DNA of 64,000 nucleotides from Sphingomonas aquatilis (GTDB taxonomy: Bacteria > Pseudomonadota > Alphaproteobacteria > Sphingomonadales > Sphingomonadaceae): NCBI RefSeq assembly GCF_014196115.1, contig NZ_JACIDB010000005.1, forward strand, positions 124,001-188,000. The letters run 5' to 3'. How positions within the stretch are numbered: position 1 is the stretch's first letter; every line of letters begins with the position of its first letter. Both the position numbers and the translations under genes were made by a program. The notes under the pieces are model-generated. The model worked only from the letters and a program-made list of their open reading frames with translations, had not been told where the DNA came from and searched no databases. Positions 10,859-19,350 of this stretch are shown here, piece after piece.

Positions 10859-11143
10859 ATGCGCTGGACGTCGATGCTTGCGATCTACGTCCTGTTCTGG
10901 GCGTTCTCGGTGTTCCTCGTATTGCCCTGGGGCGTGCGCACGACCCATGAAGTGGGGGGTGAGCACGTCGCGGGTCAGGCGGACAGTGCGCCGCACGAAT
11001 TTCGCCTCGGCCGTCTCGCGGTCCGCGTGACCATCGTCGCGACGATCCTGTTCGGTCTGTTCATCGCCAATTATGAATTCGGCTGGGTCACGCCGCAGAT
11101 GCTCGACCTGTTCGATCGCGAGGCCGTCTACAATCGCAGCTAG
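10859..11143 (+). CDS. DUF1467 family small membrane protein
   Basis: Function unknown. The 94-aa product has two hydrophobic helices, near residues 5-25 and 62-82, separated by a short loop containing LPWGVRTTHEVG, the most conserved motif in the family as I recall it. ATG at 10859 lies four bases after the rnj stop, so it is probably translated from the same message. Its steady position behind rnj in sphingomonads hints at a link with the envelope or the upstream cluster, but nothing in the sequence shows a biochemical role. Confidence 0.88.
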   Translation: MRWTSMLAIYVLFWAFSVFLVLPWGVRTTHEVGGEHVAGQADSAPHEFRLGRLAVRVTIVATILFGLFIANYEFGWVTPQMLDLFDREAVYNRS

Positions 11144-11254
11144 TCCCGATCGGCCTGACTTGATTGTCATGTTCGTGTCAGGTTCGCGCAAGTCGTTGCC
11201 TGATAGGCTTTTGCCGCCGCCACAGAGGGTGGTGACTGACGAAAGGCCCGATCG

Positions 11255-11407
11255 GTGTACGACAGGCACGGCCAAGCGCTCGACTTGCTCGAACGCGCGC
11301 TCCACCTGATGGATGAAGAAGGGCGGCCGCTGGTCGCAGCGCGCATCGCCGCCGCGATCGACGATCTGCTACGCGACCCGAAGGTCCGCGAGCAGCACCC
11401 GAATTGA
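11255..11407 (+). CDS. Small hypothetical protein (50 aa)
   Basis: Not recognised with certainty. The 50-codon frame begins at GTG 11255, eight bases after a GAAAGG ribosome-binding-like sequence at 11241-11246; an in-frame stop at 11237 excludes a longer form. The product begins VYDRHGQALDLLERALHLMD and is a soluble, mainly helical peptide with a regular Leu/Ala pattern that could form a two-helix hairpin. It ends five bases before the convergent TipN-like gene. The codon usage and SD-like site make it plausible, but 50 aa is short for judging coding potential in GC-rich DNA. Confidence 0.5.
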   Translation: MYDRHGQALDLLERALHLMDEEGRPLVAARIAAAIDDLLRDPKVREQHPN

Positions 11408-11411
11408 CGCC

Positions 11412-13718
11412 CTAGCGCAGCCGTTCGATCGCCTGCGCGAGTGCCACGTACAGTTTGCCCATGTCCGACGACAGCAAGGTCACGCTGAGCGGCGAGCCGT
11501 CGCGCTGTGCCAGGATCGTCCGGAGCATCCCTTCGAAATCGTGGATGTAGCGATTGACCGACTCCCGGAACCGGGCGTCGTCGTCGTACAGCCGTGCGAT
11601 ATCGCGGGCGTCACCCGGTTCCAGCACGCGCACCGCACGGCGGGTGAAGACCCCGCGATCGCCCTTCAGATAGGCGGCCCAGGCGCTGTCGGACACTTCG
11701 GGCGCAAATGCCTTCGTGATGTCGATCGCGGCCGAATTGAGCGATTCGATCAGCAGCGAGGCGCGGCGGGCGAATGTGTCGCGCTCCGCCTCTTCGCGCT
11801 CGGTGCGGGCATCCTCCAGCCGCGTCTCGACCAGCGCCGTCTGATCGAGGATCTGCTGGACCTGCGCCGATAGCCGTTCGGTCGCGCGGGTCGCGGCGTC
11901 GACGGCATGCCCCGTCGCATCGGCAATCGCCCGCACCTGCCGCTCGACCGTGTCGCCGGTGGCGCGGCGCATCGCCTCGGCGCTCGCTTCCTCCATCTGG
12001 CTGGCCGCATCGGGAATGACGCTCGCCAGCGTCTCGCGCGCCTTGTCCGCCGCGACGGATGCGGTGTCGCGGACGCGGAGCAGCGCGTCGACGAGCCGCG
12101 GGGCCGCCTCTTCGGCGAAGCGATGCGTGCGATCGATCGTTTCGTCGACCATCATGCCGAGCGCGTCGGCCTTGGCACGGCCGTCGTTGAGCGTCTGGAG
12201 CAGGGTGCCCGACAGGCGATCGAGCGTCGTCGTCTGTTCCGCGATGACGCCTGCAATCGCCTCGATCGCATCGTGCGTGCTTTCCGCAGCGGTCACGAGC
12301 GCGAGCAGCTCCGGCTTCGCGGCGACGACGACCTGCTTGCTGGAGGCGATACGCGTGTCGAGTCGGGCGAGCGCTTCGGGCAGCGTCTCGTCGATCTCGC
12401 GGGCCGCGGCGTCGAGCGCGATGAGCAGCGATTCGGTGGTGCCGATGGTCCGCGTCGCCATCGCTTCGCCGGTGCGCAACGCTTCGGTCATCGCATCCGC
12501 CGAGCCGCCCAGCGCGCTGATCGACGCGGCGAGCAGCTGCGACCGGTCGACGCCCTGTGCGTGCAACGTATCCAGCCGCGTCTCGACCCGCTCGATCCCG
12601 GCATCGAGCCCGGCGAGCAGCGATTCGCTGGCCCCGCGCTGGTCGTGCAGGCGCAGCGTCACGCGGTCGATGACGTCTTCGACGGCGGCGATCCGTTCGC
12701 CCAAGGCATCCGCGCTCTGACGGGCAGCGGTGTCGAGCGCAGCCTGGTTGGCGCGCAGCATCGCCAGCATTGCCTCGCCCTGCGCGGCAATGCCCTTGCG
12801 CGCCTCGTCCACGGCGTCGGCCGTGCGGCCGAGCAGCGCGTCGACCGCGTCGGACATGTCGCCCGTAACTGATTCGAGCCGCGCGCCCGCTGTTTCGCTG
12901 GTCGCCTCCATCCGCGCGATATGCGCGGCGAGTTTCTGTGCGGCGCCGCCGGCGACGAGGTCCGCCTCCCGGCCGCGCTCCGCGAGCGCGGCGAGCTTTG
13001 CCTCCAACGCCGCAGCGTGCTCGCCGGCGGCCAAGCCGGTATCGTCGAGCAGCCGGCCGGCCTCTGCCACCTCGGCCTGCGCACGCGGCAGCGAGGCGAG
13101 GAGGACGCCGAGGTGCGTTTGCGCCTCGGCGACGGCTTCGGACAGGGCGCGGGCGTGAGCGTCAGCCTGGCCGATCTCCAGTGCCATGCCTCGTCCGACG
13201 GCAGCCAGCCGTTCGTTGGCGCCATCGCCCATCGCCATCAGCGTGGTGATCTGGTCGGCGAGCTGGCGGCGGTTGGCGTCGAGCGATCGGGAGACTGCGG
13301 CGACCGTCCGTTCCAGACTGGCGGCCTCGGCACGCATCGCCTGGGCGGTGCTGCGAAAACGGGTTGCCTCGCGCCGGCTGGTCCGCATGGCGAGCAGATA
13401 GACGATGCCGATGAGGGCGGGGATCACCGCCAGCGCGGCGATATATTGGGCGAGGGGGACGGGCAGCAGGAACGGAAGCTGGTCGCGGGCGAGCCAGAGC
13501 ATGCCGCCGATCCACGCGACGGAGGCGACGATCGCCAGCGTCGGCGCCAGCCACGTTGCGCGGCGCGGCTCGACCTCGACCGCCTCGGTCCAGGCGAGCG
13601 GTTCGCCGCCGTGATAGTCGCCGTGGCCACCCATCGATTCGGGCGTGGTCGGTTCCAGCTCGTACCGGCCCAGGGCATCGTCGGTGGCTGCGGCTTCCGC
13701 CCGCATGTCGATAATCAT
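11412..13718 (-). CDS. Large membrane-anchored coiled-coil protein, TipN-like
   Basis: The 768-aa product has a short polar N-terminus, two membrane segments at about residues 57-77 and 88-110, then some 550 residues of Ala/Glu/Arg/Leu-rich heptad-like sequence suited to a long coiled coil. A distinct C-terminal domain of about 100 residues contains AWAAYLKGDRGVFTRRAVR and NRYIHDFEGML. This layout matches the alphaproteobacterial polarity protein TipN, which marks the new pole and helps position the division plane and ParA; the identification is by architecture and memory of the C-terminal motif, not by alignment. It is divergent from the Hpt-like gene across a 100-base region. Methyl-accepting or SMC-like proteins are alternatives, but no signalling hairpin or nucleotide motif is seen. 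Confidence 0.6.
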   Translation of the reverse strand: MIIDMRAEAAATDDALGRYELEPTTPESMGGHGDYHGGEPLAWTEAVEVEPRRATWLAPTLAIVASVAWIGGMLWLARDQLPFLLPVPLAQYIAALAVIPALIGIVYLLAMRTSRREATRFRSTAQAMRAEAASLERTVAAVSRSLDANRRQLADQITTLMAMGDGANERLAAVGRGMALEIGQADAHARALSEAVAEAQTHLGVLLASLPRAQAEVAEAGRLLDDTGLAAGEHAAALEAKLAALAERGREADLVAGGAAQKLAAHIARMEATSETAGARLESVTGDMSDAVDALLGRTADAVDEARKGIAAQGEAMLAMLRANQAALDTAARQSADALGERIAAVEDVIDRVTLRLHDQRGASESLLAGLDAGIERVETRLDTLHAQGVDRSQLLAASISALGGSADAMTEALRTGEAMATRTIGTTESLLIALDAAAREIDETLPEALARLDTRIASSKQVVVAAKPELLALVTAAESTHDAIEAIAGVIAEQTTTLDRLSGTLLQTLNDGRAKADALGMMVDETIDRTHRFAEEAAPRLVDALLRVRDTASVAADKARETLASVIPDAASQMEEASAEAMRRATGDTVERQVRAIADATGHAVDAATRATERLSAQVQQILDQTALVETRLEDARTEREEAERDTFARRASLLIESLNSAAIDITKAFAPEVSDSAWAAYLKGDRGVFTRRAVRVLEPGDARDIARLYDDDARFRESVNRYIHDFEGMLRTILAQRDGSPLSVTLLSSDMGKLYVALAQAIERLR

Positions 13719-13744
13719 GGAACCCCCGTTCGTGTCCGCCGGGC

Positions 13745-13752
13745 TTAACCAT
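13745..13752 (+). promoter_or_regulatory. Possible CtrA half-site TTAACCAT
   Basis: An exact TTAACCAT, the CtrA half-site described in Caulobacter and related bacteria, lies in the 100-base divergent region between the TipN-like gene (start 13718) and the Hpt-like gene (start 13819). It is 27 bases from the TipN-like start codon. Position and target make cell-cycle control plausible, but one 8-base match could be chance. Confidence 0.3.
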
Positions 13753-13782
13753 GTTCGGCACCGTCATAAAGCGAAAGTGCAA

Positions 13783-13795
13783 CACTTGATTAAGT
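13783..13795. promoter_or_regulatory. Short dyad CACTT-N3-AAGTG in divergent promoter region
   Basis: A perfect inverted repeat CACTT/AAGTG with a three-base spacer lies 23 bases upstream of the Hpt-like start codon in a locally AT-richer stretch. It has the form of a small operator. No regulator can be named. Confidence 0.25.
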
Positions 13796-13818
13796 GGTGG
13801 TGCGCTAAGCGGCCTCTC

Positions 13819-14109
13819 ATGGCGTATGATCCCGGAGCGATCGACGCGGCGCTGGCCGCCGCAGTGGGTGACGAACCCGGGTTGATCGCCGAATTGCGGC
13901 TGGCCTTCACCGAAAGCGCCGAACGGGCGCTGGCGGCGATGGACGCGGCGACGACCCGCGACCAATGGCGTGACGCGGCCTCGCGATTGAAGGGGCTGGC
14001 GGCGAGCTTCGGGGCGGTCCGGCTGATGGCCCTGGCGGCACAGGCGGCCGACGGTGCGCGCGATACGGCTATCCTCAGCAAGCTGCGTCGATCGGTGATG
14101 CGCCTTTAG
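13819..14109 (+). CDS. Hpt-like small protein lacking the phosphorylatable histidine
   Basis: The 96-aa helical protein (start ATG 13819) resembles histidine phosphotransfer domains. The diagnostic segment, normally H-x-L-K-G followed by a glycine-containing helix, reads SRLKGLAASFGAVRL here, so residue 55 at the His position is Ser. Phosphate relay through the usual His is therefore not possible, although the four-helix fold and the LKG turn are retained. It may bind response regulators or kinases without phosphotransfer. It is the first plus-strand gene of a block ending with a sensor kinase that has also lost its phospho-His. The frame is open upstream to 13645, but that part lies in the divergent promoter region. 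Confidence 0.65.
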   Translation: MAYDPGAIDAALAAAVGDEPGLIAELRLAFTESAERALAAMDAATTRDQWRDAASRLKGLAASFGAVRLMALAAQAADGARDTAILSKLRRSVMRL

Positions 14110-14157
14110 CCGCAATCCGCCCTAGGCAGGGGGAAGATGACCCCTTAACAGCGCCAG

Positions 14158-15339
14158 ATGCTCGCCGGCCTTATCTTCGCCATGCACGACGCGGACGATC
14201 GGCCCAATATGCTGACCGCGACGCTGCCGTTCGGTGGCGTGACGCTGATCGAGTATCAGGCGCGGCTGCTGATCGCTGCTGGCGCATCGCAGATCATCAT
14301 CGTCGTTGCCCGGCTGACGCCTGAATTGCTGGGTGCGATCAATCGGATAGGCAAGCGTGGCATCGCGGTCGATACGGTGCGGACCGCCGCCGAGGCGGCC
14401 GAGACCTTGCACCCGCTGGCCCGCGTGCTGATGCTGGCGGATGGGTTGACCACGACCGGCGATACGCTCGCCGTACTGGCGCGCGAGGGCGGCGATGCGC
14501 TGCTGGTCGTGCCCGAGGATCAGGTGGGGCCGGGGTACGAACGGCTGGGCGGTGGCATGGTCTGGGCAGGCGTTGCCCGACTGGAACCGCGTCGTCTGGC
14601 GGAGCTGGCGGCGATGCCACGCGACTATGACGTGCCTTCGACCCTTGTCCGCCTCGCGTCGCAGGCCCGGGCGACGCATATACTGCTGCCGCAAGAGGCG
14701 GTCCGCGCAAGCCATGGCGTCGGTCATTCCGCGCAGGCGCTTGACGCGCGAAGCCGGCGCGCGATGGCGGCGATGGTGTCGTCGCGTAGTGGGTGGTTCG
14801 AACGCTATATCACCGCACCGCTCGCCCGGTCGGTCATTCCCTTGCTGGTGCCGCGGACGGTGCCCGTCGTCGCCGTCGCGGGAGTCGGAGGCGTATTTGG
14901 TCTGCTCGGTACGACGCTGACCGCGTTCGGGCACGATGTGTCGGGGTTGCTGTTGGCCTTGGTCGGCACGCTGGGCCTGTCGCTCGGTGCGATCCTCGCC
15001 GATCTGCGAGACGAATCGGGCAGCGCGACATGGCTGGCTAGGGCAGCCGCGATCCTGCCGGCCCTGGCGGTGTTGGCCTATGGCCATGATGCGACCCAAT
15101 TATCGGTCGACGGCAGCGAGCAGATGCTGGCGATCGCCGGTGTCGTGCTTGCGGGCCTTGGCGAGCGCGCGCTGGGGCCGGCGCCGCGGCGGATGTGGTG
15201 GGGCAGTCCACCGGCCTATCTTCTGCTCGTCTGGCTGGGCGCGCTCCTGTCGTCGCCCATGCTGGGACTGGGGCTTGCGGCGACCTATGCCGCCGCAACA
15301 TTGGCCGCGGGAATCGAGCGATTGCGGACCCTTGCATAA
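14158..15339 (+). CDS. Degenerate nucleotidyltransferase-like domain fused to membrane domain
   Basis: No firm name. Residues about 1-180 resemble a sugar/inositol-phosphate nucleotidyltransferase fold, with PFGGVTLIEYQARLLIAAGA and a VLMLADG strand, but the glycine-rich nucleotide loop expected at the start (LAAGxGxR type) is absent. A linker with SGWFERYITAPLARSVIP follows, then five or six hydrophobic helices from about residue 230 to the end. The arrangement recalls fused inositol-phosphate cytidylyltransferase/CDP-alcohol transferase enzymes, yet the CDP-alcohol motif (DGxxAR...GxxxD) is not seen. It is probably a non-catalytic or altered relative. The 393-aa gene sits 48 bases after the Hpt-like gene and is followed by DUF2336. 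Confidence 0.6.
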   Translation: MLAGLIFAMHDADDRPNMLTATLPFGGVTLIEYQARLLIAAGASQIIIVVARLTPELLGAINRIGKRGIAVDTVRTAAEAAETLHPLARVLMLADGLTTTGDTLAVLAREGGDALLVVPEDQVGPGYERLGGGMVWAGVARLEPRRLAELAAMPRDYDVPSTLVRLASQARATHILLPQEAVRASHGVGHSAQALDARSRRAMAAMVSSRSGWFERYITAPLARSVIPLLVPRTVPVVAVAGVGGVFGLLGTTLTAFGHDVSGLLLALVGTLGLSLGAILADLRDESGSATWLARAAAILPALAVLAYGHDATQLSVDGSEQMLAIAGVVLAGLGERALGPAPRRMWWGSPPAYLLLVWLGALLSSPMLGLGLAATYAAATLAAGIERLRTLA

Positions 15340-15375
15340 CGCTGTCTTAATGATGGAAGCGTAGGCAACCACATC

Positions 15376-16476
15376 ATGGCGGTCGGAACGGATCAGGCGG
15401 AGCGGGATGCGCTCGCCACGCGCATCGGCGCTGCGACCCGTCTCGCGGCGCGCGCCGACGCGCGCCTGACCGGTGCGATCGACGATTTCTTCGTGGCCGA
15501 GGATTCGCGGCTGGATGAACGAACGCGCGTGGCGCTGGGGCGCATGCTTGCTGCCGTCGTGCAGGGCGTCGAGACGGACATCCGCCGTCACGCGGCCCGC
15601 GTGCTCGCAGGGCAAGGCGCCGATACGCAGGCCGAACAGCTGCTAAAAGGGCACGAGGACGTGGTGCGACGCCTGTCGCGTGCGGGCCTGCTGCGCGATC
15701 GTGGTCTGATGGACGAACTGATCGCGCAGGTGCGATGCGACCGAATCGCTGCCGCGCTGCCGTCGCAGGCGGGTGCGCCCGATCAGCCGAGCCTGCTCGT
15801 TCGCCTGGCGGAGGTCGATGACGGCGTCGTCGCCGCCGCGGCGCGGGCGTTGATGACCGCGGAGGCTCGCCGCCGCGCCTCGGTGGAGCAAGGCGGCGCA
15901 ATGCCCGGCCTGCTGCCGGCTGAGCGGCATCATCAGCTGGTCTGGTGGGTCGCCGCTTCGATTCGCGAAGGTCGCATCGCCGTCTCGGGTGAGGATGCCG
16001 CCGTCGATCGTGCGATCGTCGAGGCAGCGCAGCGCAGCCTTGCCGCGCATGACGAGGGCCAGCGGATCGAAGCATTGGCGGTCCGCCTGGCGAGTGCGAT
16101 CGATGCACGAGCGCACGAACTCGGCGACCTGCTGGTCGAAGCCCTCGGCGATCGCCGCCTGATCCTGTTTATCGCAATCCTCGGCCGCGCGGTCGATCTC
16201 GACTTCGCCGGCGCGCGCGCGATCGTGCTGGAGCCTGAGGGCGACCGGCTGTGGCTGGCGCTGCGGGCGGCGGCGCTTGATCGCCCGACGATTGCGCGGA
16301 TCGCGCTGGCACTCGCCGATGCCGACCCGCGGCGCGACATCGATACCTTTGCCGAGGAACTCGACGCCATTGCCACCGTTCCGGTTGAGGCTGCGCGATC
16401 GGCGCTGGCCCCGCTGACGCTGCACCATGATCTGCGTCTCGCGATCGATGCTTTGGCGCGAGAGGCTGGACGATGA
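15376..16476 (+). CDS. DUF2336 domain protein
   Basis: Function unknown. The 366-aa soluble, almost all-helical protein starts at ATG 15376 and shows the repeated pattern of DUF2336 proteins, including VRRLSRAGLLRD and LPAERHHQLVWWVAASIR. No catalytic motif or membrane span is visible. Its stop overlaps the ATG of the sensor-kinase-like gene (ATGA), so the two products are probably made together and may act together. DUF2336 proteins are found in alphaproteobacteria, and I know of no established biochemical role. Confidence 0.75.
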   Translation: MAVGTDQAERDALATRIGAATRLAARADARLTGAIDDFFVAEDSRLDERTRVALGRMLAAVVQGVETDIRRHAARVLAGQGADTQAEQLLKGHEDVVRRLSRAGLLRDRGLMDELIAQVRCDRIAAALPSQAGAPDQPSLLVRLAEVDDGVVAAAARALMTAEARRRASVEQGGAMPGLLPAERHHQLVWWVAASIREGRIAVSGEDAAVDRAIVEAAQRSLAAHDEGQRIEALAVRLASAIDARAHELGDLLVEALGDRRLILFIAILGRAVDLDFAGARAIVLEPEGDRLWLALRAAALDRPTIARIALALADADPRRDIDTFAEELDAIATVPVEAARSALAPLTLHHDLRLAIDALAREAGR

Positions 16477-17819
16477 GACTGGACGGTATTCCCGACGTTC
16501 CCGTCAGCCATGCGATGATCGATGGCGACGGACGGCTGGTCGCGGCGGATCCGGCATTGCTCGCGCTCAACGAAGCAGCCGGCGGCACGATGGGCGCCGC
16601 ACTCGCGGTGCCGCAACTGGCGACGGTGGCGCGTCTGGCGCGGCGGCTCGGCATTCTCGTGTCGCGGGGCGTTGTGGTCGCCGACGGCGATACCGACCTC
16701 GACCTGTGGATACGGGCCCAACCGGATGGGGATGGCGTGCGCATGGCCGTCAGCGGCTGGCGTGAGATGCGGGCGCGGCCGGTCGTCGCATCGCCCGCGA
16801 CCCGGTTGGTCGAATCGGACGATCTCGCTTGGGATACGGATGGCGGGCTTCGCCTGACATTCGTGTCGATCGATGCGGCGCGACGGCTGGGGCTCGACGC
16901 CCTGTCGCTGCTCGGTCAGCCGCTCACCGCCTTGTTCACGCTCGATTCGGATGGCGACGGTGCGCTCCCGATTCTCGAGGCGGTGGCGCGTCAGCGGCCG
17001 CTCGAGCGCCAGCGTGCGCGTGTGCGCGGCGGCGACGTACGCGTCCTGTTGACGGCGCATGTGCGCCGGGACCCCTCGGGTCAATTTGCCGGTCTGTCCG
17101 GCGTCGCGCGGGTTGAGGACGAGGCGCCTGCACCGGCCGCTCCCTCGACGATTGCGCCGGCCTTTACCGAAGGGCTCGACAAGGCGCTGCGCACGCCGCT
17201 TGCCCGGATCATCGCCCACGCCGACACGATCCACGCTGAGGCGGAGGGGCCGGTGCAGCGCGACTATGCCGATTATGCGTCGGACATCGCCAATGCCGGC
17301 CGGCATCTGCTCGGACTGGTCGACGATCTGGTGGATCTGCAGGCGATCGAGCGGCCCGATTTCGCGCTGGACACCGATTCGATCGATCTCGCCGACGTTG
17401 CGCGCCGCGCGGCGGGGCTGCTCTCCGTCCGCGCAAGCAATGCGGGCGTCGCGATCGCGCGGCCGCTCCCTGAACTGCGCATGCCGGCGCAGGGCGATTT
17501 TCGCCGTGCGTTGCAGATCATGGTCAATCTCGTCGGCAATGCCGTGCGCTACTCGCCGGAGGGTGGCGTAGTGAGCGTCACCGCGCTGCGCACCGGCGGC
17601 ATGGCAGAGGCGGTGGTCGCCGATCAGGGCAAGGGCATCGCGATTGAGGATCAGGCGCGCATTTTCGAGAAGTTCGAACGCGTCGATCCGACTGAGGCGG
17701 GCGGCAATGGGCTGGGCCTCTATATCGCGCGGCGTCTGGCGCGGGCGATGGGCGGCGATCTGACGGTAGAAAGTGCGCCCGGTGAGGGCGCGCGGTTCAC
17801 GCTCAGCCTGCCGGTCTAA
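16473..17819 (+). CDS. Sensor-kinase-like protein with Lys in place of phospho-His
   Basis: 448-aa cytoplasmic protein with PAS-like regions (about residues 10-105 and 115-215), a dimerisation/His-phosphotransfer-like helix pair (about 228-295) and a HATPase domain (about 335-448). The ATP site looks intact: N box VNLVGNAVRYSPEGG, G1 ADQGKGIA, F box IFEKFERVD and G2 GGNGLGLYIAR. The H box reads FTEGLDKALRTPL, so Lys237 occupies the place of the phospho-accepting His. It therefore cannot act as a normal histidine kinase; a DivL-like protein-interaction or regulatory role is possible. It is translationally coupled to DUF2336. No transmembrane segment is seen. Confidence 0.85.
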   Translation: MRLDGIPDVPVSHAMIDGDGRLVAADPALLALNEAAGGTMGAALAVPQLATVARLARRLGILVSRGVVVADGDTDLDLWIRAQPDGDGVRMAVSGWREMRARPVVASPATRLVESDDLAWDTDGGLRLTFVSIDAARRLGLDALSLLGQPLTALFTLDSDGDGALPILEAVARQRPLERQRARVRGGDVRVLLTAHVRRDPSGQFAGLSGVARVEDEAPAPAAPSTIAPAFTEGLDKALRTPLARIIAHADTIHAEAEGPVQRDYADYASDIANAGRHLLGLVDDLVDLQAIERPDFALDTDSIDLADVARRAAGLLSVRASNAGVAIARPLPELRMPAQGDFRRALQIMVNLVGNAVRYSPEGGVVSVTALRTGGMAEAVVADQGKGIAIEDQARIFEKFERVDPTEAGGNGLGLYIARRLARAMGGDLTVESAPGEGARFTLSLPV

Positions 17820-17847
17820 GCGGGGCCCGTAAGCGTTCTTCGAGGCG

Positions 17848-18051
17848 TCAGCGTCGGATGCGGCGCGCGACCAGGATCAAGAGCAATCCACCAACGGCGA
17901 GCGCGGCACCACGGTCCGCCCATGGCCGCTGGTCGAGCATGAAGCTCTCCTGCGGCCAATGGACGTAGCCGAGGCCCTGGCCGATCCACAGTAACCCGAC
18001 CAGCGTCAGCATGACGCCGATCGAGATAAGGACCGGCCGGGCGCGGCGCAT
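17848..18051 (-). CDS. Small two-helix membrane protein downstream of gltA
   Basis: Unknown function. The 67-aa product starts [19 protein letters not shown] and has two hydrophobic helices, about residues 6-26 and 46-62, with the loop GYVHWPQESFMLDQRPW between. Its ATG at 18051 shares one base with the gltA stop (TGATG), so it is probably read from the gltA message by coupling; the frame is open further upstream, but that region is gltA. A similar small protein is familiar to me from other sphingomonads, suggesting it is real. It ends 28 bases from the convergent kinase-like gene. Confidence 0.7.
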   Translation of the reverse strand: MRRARPVLISIGVMLTLVGLLWIGQGLGYVHWPQESFMLDQRPWADRGAALAVGGLLLILVARRIRR

Positions 18052-19334
18052 CAGCGCTGCTCGACCGGAACGTACGACCGCTGCGTCGGGCCGGTGTACA
18101 GCTGACGCGGACGGCCGATCTTCTGGTCGGGATCGGTGATCATCTCGTTCCACTGCGCGACCCAGCCGACGGTGCGGGCGAGCGCGAACAGCACGGTGAA
18201 CATCTCGGTCGGGAAGCCGATCGCCGACAGGATGACGCCCGAATAGAAGTCGACGTTCGGGAACAGCTTCTTCTCGATGAAGTAATCGTCCGACAGCGCG
18301 AGCTCTTCCAGCCGCAGCGCGGTGTCGAACAGCGGATCGTTGACCTTCAGTGCGTCGAAGACCTCACGCACGGTCTTCTGCATCACCGTCGCGCGCGGAT
18401 CGTAATTCTTGTACACGCGGTGACCGAAGCCCATCAGGCGGAACGGATCGTTCTTGTCCTTGGCGCGCGCGATAAACTCGGGGATACGCTCGGGCGTGCC
18501 GATCTCGCGCAGCATGTTGAGCGCGGCTTCGTTCGCGCCGCCATGCGCCGGACCCCAGAGGCAGGCGATGCCCGCCGCGATGCACGCGAACGGATTGGCG
18601 CCCGACGAACCCGCCAGACGGACGGTCGAAGTCGAGGCGTTCTGTTCGTGATCGGCGTGCAGGATGAAGATTCGGTCCATCGCCTTTTCGACCGCCGGGT
18701 TCACTTCATACGGCTCGGCGGGAACGCCGAAGGTCATGCGCAGGAAGTTGCCGGTGTAGGACAGCGAGTTGTCCGGGTACAGGAAGGGCTGGCCGACGCT
18801 GTACTTGTACGCCATCGCCGCGATCGTCGGGATCTTGGCGATCAGGCGGTGCGAGGCGATGGTGCGCTGGACCGGATCGTGGATGTCGGTCGAGTCGTGA
18901 TAGAAGGCCGACAGCGCGCCGACGACGCCGCACATGATTGCCATCGGGTGCGCATCGCGGCGGAAGCCACGGAAGAACGCCGCCAGCTGTTCATGCACCA
19001 TGGTGTGGCGCGTGATCGTGTTGGTGAAGCCCGTCAGCTCGTCCGCCGAGGGCAGCTCGCCGTTCAGCAGCAGATAGGCGACTTCCATAAAGCTCGACTG
19101 TTCGGCGAGTTCGCCGATCGGATAGCCGCGATGCAGCAGAACGCCTTCGTCACCGTCGATATAGGTCAGCTTCGACTGGCACGACGCCGTCGAGGTGAAC
19201 CCCGGATCGTAGGTGAAGTCCCCGGTCTGCGCGTAGAACTTGCGGATGTCGACGACGTCCGGTCCGACAGTGCCGGACATGACCGGGTAGTCGAAATCCT
19301 TGCCGTTCACGGATACCTTTGCGGCTTCGGTCAT
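18051..19334 (-). CDS. gltA: Citrate synthase (type II)
   Basis: Condenses acetyl-CoA and oxaloacetate to citrate, entry step of the TCA cycle. The 427-aa length and N-terminal beta domain ([19 protein letters not shown]) are those of the hexameric bacterial enzyme. Active-site regions are visible: [16 protein letters not shown] with a catalytic His, [17 protein letters not shown] and [15 protein letters not shown]. It is the second gene after gltX on the minus strand, with a 16-base gap. In this window it also receives acetyl-CoA that the acs gene at 49538-51463 could produce. Confidence 0.97.
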   Translation of the reverse strand: MTEAAKVSVNGKDFDYPVMSGTVGPDVVDIRKFYAQTGDFTYDPGFTSTASCQSKLTYIDGDEGVLLHRGYPIGELAEQSSFMEVAYLLLNGELPSADELTGFTNTITRHTMVHEQLAAFFRGFRRDAHPMAIMCGVVGALSAFYHDSTDIHDPVQRTIASHRLIAKIPTIAAMAYKYSVGQPFLYPDNSLSYTGNFLRMTFGVPAEPYEVNPAVEKAMDRIFILHADHEQNASTSTVRLAGSSGANPFACIAAGIACLWGPAHGGANEAALNMLREIGTPERIPEFIARAKDKNDPFRLMGFGHRVYKNYDPRATVMQKTVREVFDALKVNDPLFDTALRLEELALSDDYFIEKKLFPNVDFYSGVILSAIGFPTEMFTVLFALARTVGWVAQWNEMITDPDQKIGRPRQLYTGPTQRSYVPVEQR

Positions 19335-19350
19335 CTGGTTGTCCTTCCTA

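Noticed and set aside
9199-10860. Antisense frame of about 553 codons across rnj
   Set aside because: Complete overlap with ribonuclease J, whose metal motifs are intact; no family pattern in the antisense product.
11141-11254. Search for a tRNA or small RNA after DUF1467
   Set aside because: No cloverleaf or CCA-like end could be drawn from the sequence.
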